A stretch of 64,000 nt of DNA from Polyangiaceae bacterium (GTDB taxonomy: Bacteria; Myxococcota_A; Polyangia; Polyangiales; Polyangiaceae). Location of the stretch: contig JAHBVY010000001.1 in the NCBI GenBank assembly GCA_019637265.1, positions 868,001 to 932,000 of the forward strand, written 5' to 3'. Shown piece by piece: positions 60,504 through 64,000 of this stretch (position 1 is the first letter of the stretch; every line of letters starts with the position of its first letter). Position numbers and translations under genes: made by a program. The notes under the pieces are model-generated. The model had not been told where the DNA came from. It saw only the letters and a list, made by a program, of their open reading frames with translations, and searched no databases.

Positions 60504-61469
60504 TCACGCGCGGCGCTGGACCTGCATCCGGCGTGGGGCCTGGCCAGACTGCTCGATGAGCCGCTTGGCCTCACGCTGGAGCAGCGGGTGCGCCTTCTTC
60601 TCCACGAAGCTCGCGAGCAGGCGGATGTCCTGATCGAGCAGGCGCCGGAGCTCGCGCCGCATCGGCTTCACCTTCTGGGTGTGGGCGTAGGCGTAGGCGC
60701 GCGCGCGGCTCAGCTGCGGCGCGATCTGGCTCAGCTCCTCATCCGTGGGATCGAATAGATCGAGCGTGTCGAGCGCCTTCTGCGCCTGCCCGGTGCGCGC
60801 CCAGGCCTCGGCCACCACGGCGCCGATCATGGCGCGGCTCTTCGCGTCTTGGTGTCGGCTCAGGTTGATGCCGTCCGCCAGCTCCCGAGCGCGCTGCGGT
60901 TGACCCAGCATCAGGTGGATCATCGCCCGCTGCGCGCGCGCTTCGTCAGCCACGGCGGCCATCACCGAGCTCAGGTTGATCTGCTCGAGGGTGGCGAGCG
61001 CCGCCTTCGGATCTTCCTGCATCTGCAGCTGCGCCTTGGCGAACAGCGCGGTGGGGTCCTTCTTCTTGTACTGCGCCTCCAGCTGGTCGAGCGCGGCGGC
61101 GCGCCCCTCGGCGTCCTCCGCCTGCGCCAAGATCCCCGCGACGCTCTTGGCCTTCTTCGCCTGACGCAGCGCCCACACCACGACGCCCAAGACAGCCAAC
61201 GTGACCAACCCGGGGATCACCAAGGCGATGGTGATGGTGGTGGTGCTGCGCGCGAAGCCAGCCACCAAGATCCCGATCACCCACACCGCCACCACCGGGA
61301 TGCCGAGGCGACCCAGCATCTTCTTGATCGCGTCGCCGCCGAGCGGATCGGGCGCCTCCGCGCGCTGCGCCGCGATCGGGCGGCTCAGCTGCTTCTTGAG
61401 CTCCTTACCCGCACTGGGCTTCCCCGCCCGCTTGAGCTTGCGCGCCTCGTTCGCCACGAGGCGCGACAT
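60504..61469 (-). CDS. Membrane protein with TPR-like cytosolic tail
   Basis: 321 residues from ATG 61469 (a frame runs to 61499). A basic N-terminus (ARKLKRAGKPSAGKELKKQL), two hydrophobic segments (LGIPVVAVWVIGILVAGFA; TIALVIPGLVTLAVLGVVVWAL), then helical repeats of TPR type (AEDAEGRAAALDQLEAQYKKKDPTALFAKAQLQMQEDPKAALATLEQ; QKALDTLDLFDPTDEELSQI) and a basic C-terminal tail. Function unknown; likely a protein-interaction scaffold. Confidence 0.75.
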   Translation of the reverse strand: MSRLVANEARKLKRAGKPSAGKELKKQLSRPIAAQRAEAPDPLGGDAIKKMLGRLGIPVVAVWVIGILVAGFARSTTTITIALVIPGLVTLAVLGVVVWALRQAKKAKSVAGILAQAEDAEGRAAALDQLEAQYKKKDPTALFAKAQLQMQEDPKAALATLEQINLSSVMAAVADEARAQRAMIHLMLGQPQRARELADGINLSRHQDAKSRAMIGAVVAEAWARTGQAQKALDTLDLFDPTDEELSQIAPQLSRARAYAYAHTQKVKPMRRELRRLLDQDIRLLASFVEKKAHPLLQREAKRLIEQSGQAPRRMQVQRRA

Positions 61470-61513
61470 AGCCCCATGCCGCGTACGGCGCCAGCCCACT
61501 CACCTGTTCACCA

Positions 61514-61697
61514 GCGCTTCGCGTGTCCTGGCGAGGGTCCTCGCGCCGACACTCGAGCGCGGTGCCGTCTAGCCGGCTCTTCAGTGCCTCGCGCCACCAC
61601 GAGGCGCTCTCGAAGGACGCGCGGAGCGTGACTCCGGCGCTTCGCGTGTCCTGGCGAGGGTCCTCGCGCCGCCGCTCGAGCGCGGTGCCGTCCAACC
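61514..61697 (+). repeat. Two direct 61-bp copies joined by the R3 segment
   Basis: Copies 61514-61574 and 61637-61697 differ at about 4 of 61 positions, period 123 bp. Each ends with the R2 core (61559-61574, 61682-61697). The first continues into GGCTCTTCAGTGCC as at 32447; the second continues into CCCAAGACCC as at other R2 sites. This joins the two R2 flank types in one array. Confidence 0.85.
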
Positions 61698-61750
61698 CCC
61701 AAGACCCGAGCACGCGAGGAGCCCCATATCCGCCCGTGACTTCTGAAGGC

Positions 61751-63103
61751 TCAGCTCTCCTCGGGTACCACCGACGGGCGCTGACCCGCTGATGGGAACA
61801 GGCTGTCCGGCGCGGCGTCGGGCAGCGACTCGAAGCGGAAGTGCTGGAACAGCGACTGCACGAGGGACAGCGCCGGGACCGCGAACAGCGCGCCCCACAG
61901 CCCGAAGAAGTGCTCCCCGATGATCAGCGCGAGCACCACGAGCACCGGGTGGATCTTGGCGGCGACGCCGATGATCTTCGGGTTCAAGAGGTTCGCCTCG
62001 ATCTGGTGGATGCCGATGATCCACACGAGGACCCAGAGCGCCGTCCAGAAGTCCTGCGTGAGCCCGACCAGCACCGCCGGGATGGTGCTGAGGATGGAGC
62101 CGAAGATCGGGATCAGGCTCATCACCCCCGCGATCAAGGCGAGGATGGGCCAGTATTTCAGATCGAAGATCCAGAAGCCGATCGCCGAGAGCACGCCGTT
62201 CACGAGGCAGATCATCAGCTGCCCCCGCACCACCCCCGCGAGCCCGCGGTCCATCCGCGCCAACAGTCGATCGAACGAGCGCCGCGCGCGCGGCGGCGGC
62301 AGGGAGCGGAAGAAGCCGATGATGTCCTCCCGCGTCATGATCAGGTACGCGGCGATCATCAGGGTCATGAACAAGAGGAAGATACCGCGGGACACCTGAC
62401 TGATGATCACCTGACCCACGCGCACCAGCTCGAGCGCGTTGCGCTTGATGTACTCGACGGTCTGATCGACGCCCTGGTTCAAGAGCTGCTGCACGCTGAA
62501 GCGCGTCCCAGGCTCGGGTGGCGGCTGCACCCGCCAGCGCTTGGGGCCCTCTTGAACGATGTCGACGCCGCCTCGAAGCGCGATGTCGAAGCCCCCACCC
62601 TCCCTCGGAGTCACCTCGAAGGCGGGCTTCGGTGGCTGCGGTACGTCAGGCGTACCATCCGGCGCGACCTCGGGGGAAGCGGTGGGTTTGGCGCCCGACT
62701 CGAGGCGATCCAAGACTTCCTGCACCCGCCGCTCAGCGACCGGGCCCCACTTCTCGGCGAGGTTCTTCGCCATCACCGGGGTCTCCCGCGTGAGCTGCAC
62801 CGCCTCATCCACCACGCGCGGGAAGATCAGCGCGCCGAAGCCATACAGCGAGGCGAACACCAGCAGGTAAACCAGGATGATGGCGAGCGCCCGCGGGATG
62901 CGCGCGCGCTCCGCGTAGGCCACGAGCGGCGTCAGCACGTAGGCGAGGATGATCGCGACGATGAACGGGAGCAGCACCTCCCGCGTCGCGAGCAGCAGCG
63001 CCACCGCCAACACGGCGCTCACGGTGAGGAACACGACGCGCGAGCGGTTCCAGCCGGGCCTGGGATCTCGCGGCGGCAGATCGACGCTAGGGATCTCTGA
63101 CAT
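61751..63103 (-). CDS. AI-2E family transporter (PerM-like)
   Basis: 450-residue inner-membrane protein with about eight helices. Family motifs: LLPFIVAIILAYVLTPLV, PRALAIILVYLLVF, ALIAGVMSLIPIFGSILSTIPAVLVGL, HQIEANLLNPKIIG and GLWGALFAVPALS. Between helices 3 and 4, residues about 130-215 form a Pro-rich extracytoplasmic insertion (DGTPDVPQPPKPAFEVTPRE; VQPPPEPGTRFSVQQLL), longer than usual. Substrate unknown; the family name should not be taken as proof of autoinducer transport. It starts at ATG 63103. Confidence 0.92.
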   Translation of the reverse strand: MSEIPSVDLPPRDPRPGWNRSRVVFLTVSAVLAVALLLATREVLLPFIVAIILAYVLTPLVAYAERARIPRALAIILVYLLVFASLYGFGALIFPRVVDEAVQLTRETPVMAKNLAEKWGPVAERRVQEVLDRLESGAKPTASPEVAPDGTPDVPQPPKPAFEVTPREGGGFDIALRGGVDIVQEGPKRWRVQPPPEPGTRFSVQQLLNQGVDQTVEYIKRNALELVRVGQVIISQVSRGIFLLFMTLMIAAYLIMTREDIIGFFRSLPPPRARRSFDRLLARMDRGLAGVVRGQLMICLVNGVLSAIGFWIFDLKYWPILALIAGVMSLIPIFGSILSTIPAVLVGLTQDFWTALWVLVWIIGIHQIEANLLNPKIIGVAAKIHPVLVVLALIIGEHFFGLWGALFAVPALSLVQSLFQHFRFESLPDAAPDSLFPSAGQRPSVVPEES

Positions 63104-63337
63104 GCGTTACTCGAACTTCGCTTGCTTGCCTGTCTCGTCAGGCGCTCACACCCATCGCGCCCGCTGCCGAAGCGCTCACGCGGGGAGCGCCAGGAGCGCG
63201 ACGGAGGACCGCGCGCTGCCCCTCGGAAATAAAGCTCGCCCCGGGTGCTACACGCATCGCCTCGCCCCGTCGAGGGCCGACAGGCCGAGTCTGCGCGGGC
63301 TTGCGCTCACCGCGCATCCGTGCTGCACCCTGCCGTG

Positions 63338-64000
63338 ATGACGACCCAAGGCCACACCCTGACCTCTCCCCGTCCCCGCGTCCGCGCGAGCCTCGCTCGG
63401 GCGCTGGGCTCGCTCCTCGCGCTGGGCTCGCTGCTGGCTTGCTCCACGGAGCAGCCCAGCTCAGCGCCCAAGGGCGCCGCGGCGTCGGCCACCGCGACCG
63501 CCGCCGCCACCGCGGCGGACGAGAAGGTGTTCGACCCGAACAACCCGCCCCCCGGCTGGACCACCTGCCACCGCAACCACTGCCACCACCAAGACGGGCG
63601 CGTCGCCTCGTACCAGCAGGTGATGGCGGAGATGGGCGCGACCAAGATGGTCGGTGCGGCGCCGATGAAGGCCGCTCCGGAGGCCCCGCCGGACGTCGCT
63701 GCGCCCCCGGCGGACGCCGAGAAGACCGCGTCGGGGCTCGCCTCCAAGGTGCTGAAGGCCGGCACCGGCGCGGTGAAACCAGGGCCCACCAGCCGCGTGA
63801 CGGTGCACTACTCGGGCTGGACCACTGACGGGAAGTCCTTCGACTCGTCGATCCCGCGCGGGCGCCCGGCCACCTTCCCGCTCGACCGCGTGATCGCCGG
63901 GTGGACCGAGGGCCTGCAGCTGATGGTGGTCGGCGAGGAGCGGCGCTTCTGGATCCCGGTGGACCTCGCCTACAAGAACCAGCCCGGCAAGCCCGCCGGC
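63338..64000 (+). CDS. FKBP-type peptidyl-prolyl isomerase lipoprotein, 5' part
   Basis: 221 codons, continuing beyond the right edge. Signal peptide with lipobox LALGSLLACSTE; an Ala-rich linker; a short His/Cys-rich stretch (WTTCHRNHCHHQDGRV) that could bind metal; then the FKBP core VTVHYSGWTTDGKSFDSSIPRGRPATFPLDRVIAGWTEGLQLMVVGEERRFWIP. It catalyses proline isomerisation in the periplasm or at the surface. Start ATG 63338. The C-terminal strands are cut off by the window edge. Confidence 0.93.
   Translation, partial: MTTQGHTLTSPRPRVRASLARALGSLLALGSLLACSTEQPSSAPKGAAASATATAAATAADEKVFDPNNPPPGWTTCHRNHCHHQDGRVASYQQVMAEMGATKMVGAAPMKAAPEAPPDVAAPPADAEKTASGLASKVLKAGTGAVKPGPTSRVTVHYSGWTTDGKSFDSSIPRGRPATFPLDRVIAGWTEGLQLMVVGEERRFWIPVDLAYKNQPGKPAG

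Noticed and set aside
61514..61697. Possible small gene made by the repeated stop-free frame (AVPSNPQDP-type peptide)
   Set aside because: The frame is open only because of the repeat composition; no start, ribosome site or conserved extension.

Overview
The window looks like a piece of a myxobacterial chromosome (Deltaproteobacteria/Myxococcota, probably Polyangiales-like; the genus cannot be told from here). Evidence: very high GC with strong third-position G/C codon use; several exported lipoproteins with long Gly/Ala/Ser-rich linkers; a Ser/Thr kinase and a PP2C phosphatase; a MYXO-CTERM-type C-terminal sorting tail on the protein at 32958-34748; and an isolated SctV/FlhA-type secretion gene.

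Layout. 1-4.1 kb (minus strand): 5' part of htpG, a TPR-like exported protein and a membrane Ser/Thr kinase. 4.2-12.3 kb: a small secreted basic protein, an FGE-fold lipoprotein, the MoxR/DUF58/transglutaminase (TgpA) operon, a zinc-ribbon protein, a crotonase-family enzyme and thymidine kinase. 12.7-20.1 kb: a tightly coupled BlaI/M56-peptidase/TolC-like/CusB-like/CusA-like heavy-metal efflux operon. 20.1-25.6 kb: exported proteins, a DTW-domain tRNA modification enzyme, a radical SAM/SPASM protein and a compositionally foreign HEPN gene pair. 25.8-35.4 kb: Cys-rich and CAP-domain lipoproteins, a SNF2 helicase and a predicted polysaccharide-binding or -degrading MYXO-CTERM protein. 35.5-35.7 kb: tRNA-Glu(TTC) followed by a degenerate tandem copy. 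35.8-41.2 kb: a Wzy/O-antigen-ligase-like protein, a lipoprotein, a LuxR-type regulator and a GlsB/YeaQ protein. 41.2-48.6 kb: a His-rich membrane protein divergent from an epimerase, a flippase-like fusion, a GMC oxidoreductase and a second SDR, probably one lipid-related operon. 48.7-64 kb: a cytochrome-like lipoprotein, a fused membrane/spermidine-synthase protein, Ddl, PP2C, a FIST protein, SctV, a TPR membrane protein, an AI-2E family transporter and the 5' part of an FKBP lipoprotein.

The strongest unusual signal is a family of small structured repeats, called R1 here. Two 157-bp copies (13902-14058 and 37172-37328, about 94% identical by eye) lie inside two unrelated membrane-protein genes. 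Each is read in frame, in opposite orientations relative to the host gene, without breaking either reading frame. Shorter R1 derivatives supply the stop codons of two other genes (1230-2192 and 53790-54575), and another lies between genes at 12476-12509. This resembles the protein-invading palindromic elements known from Rickettsia. Other dispersed repeats share the core GCGGTGCCGTCCAACC (called R2) or G/C-rich inverted ends (called R4). They fill many intergenic gaps, and one R4 copy appears to encode part of a signal peptide (20173-20228).

All calls are from reading the sequence only; no database search was run. Start codons are often ambiguous because GTG and TTG starts are common at this GC content.
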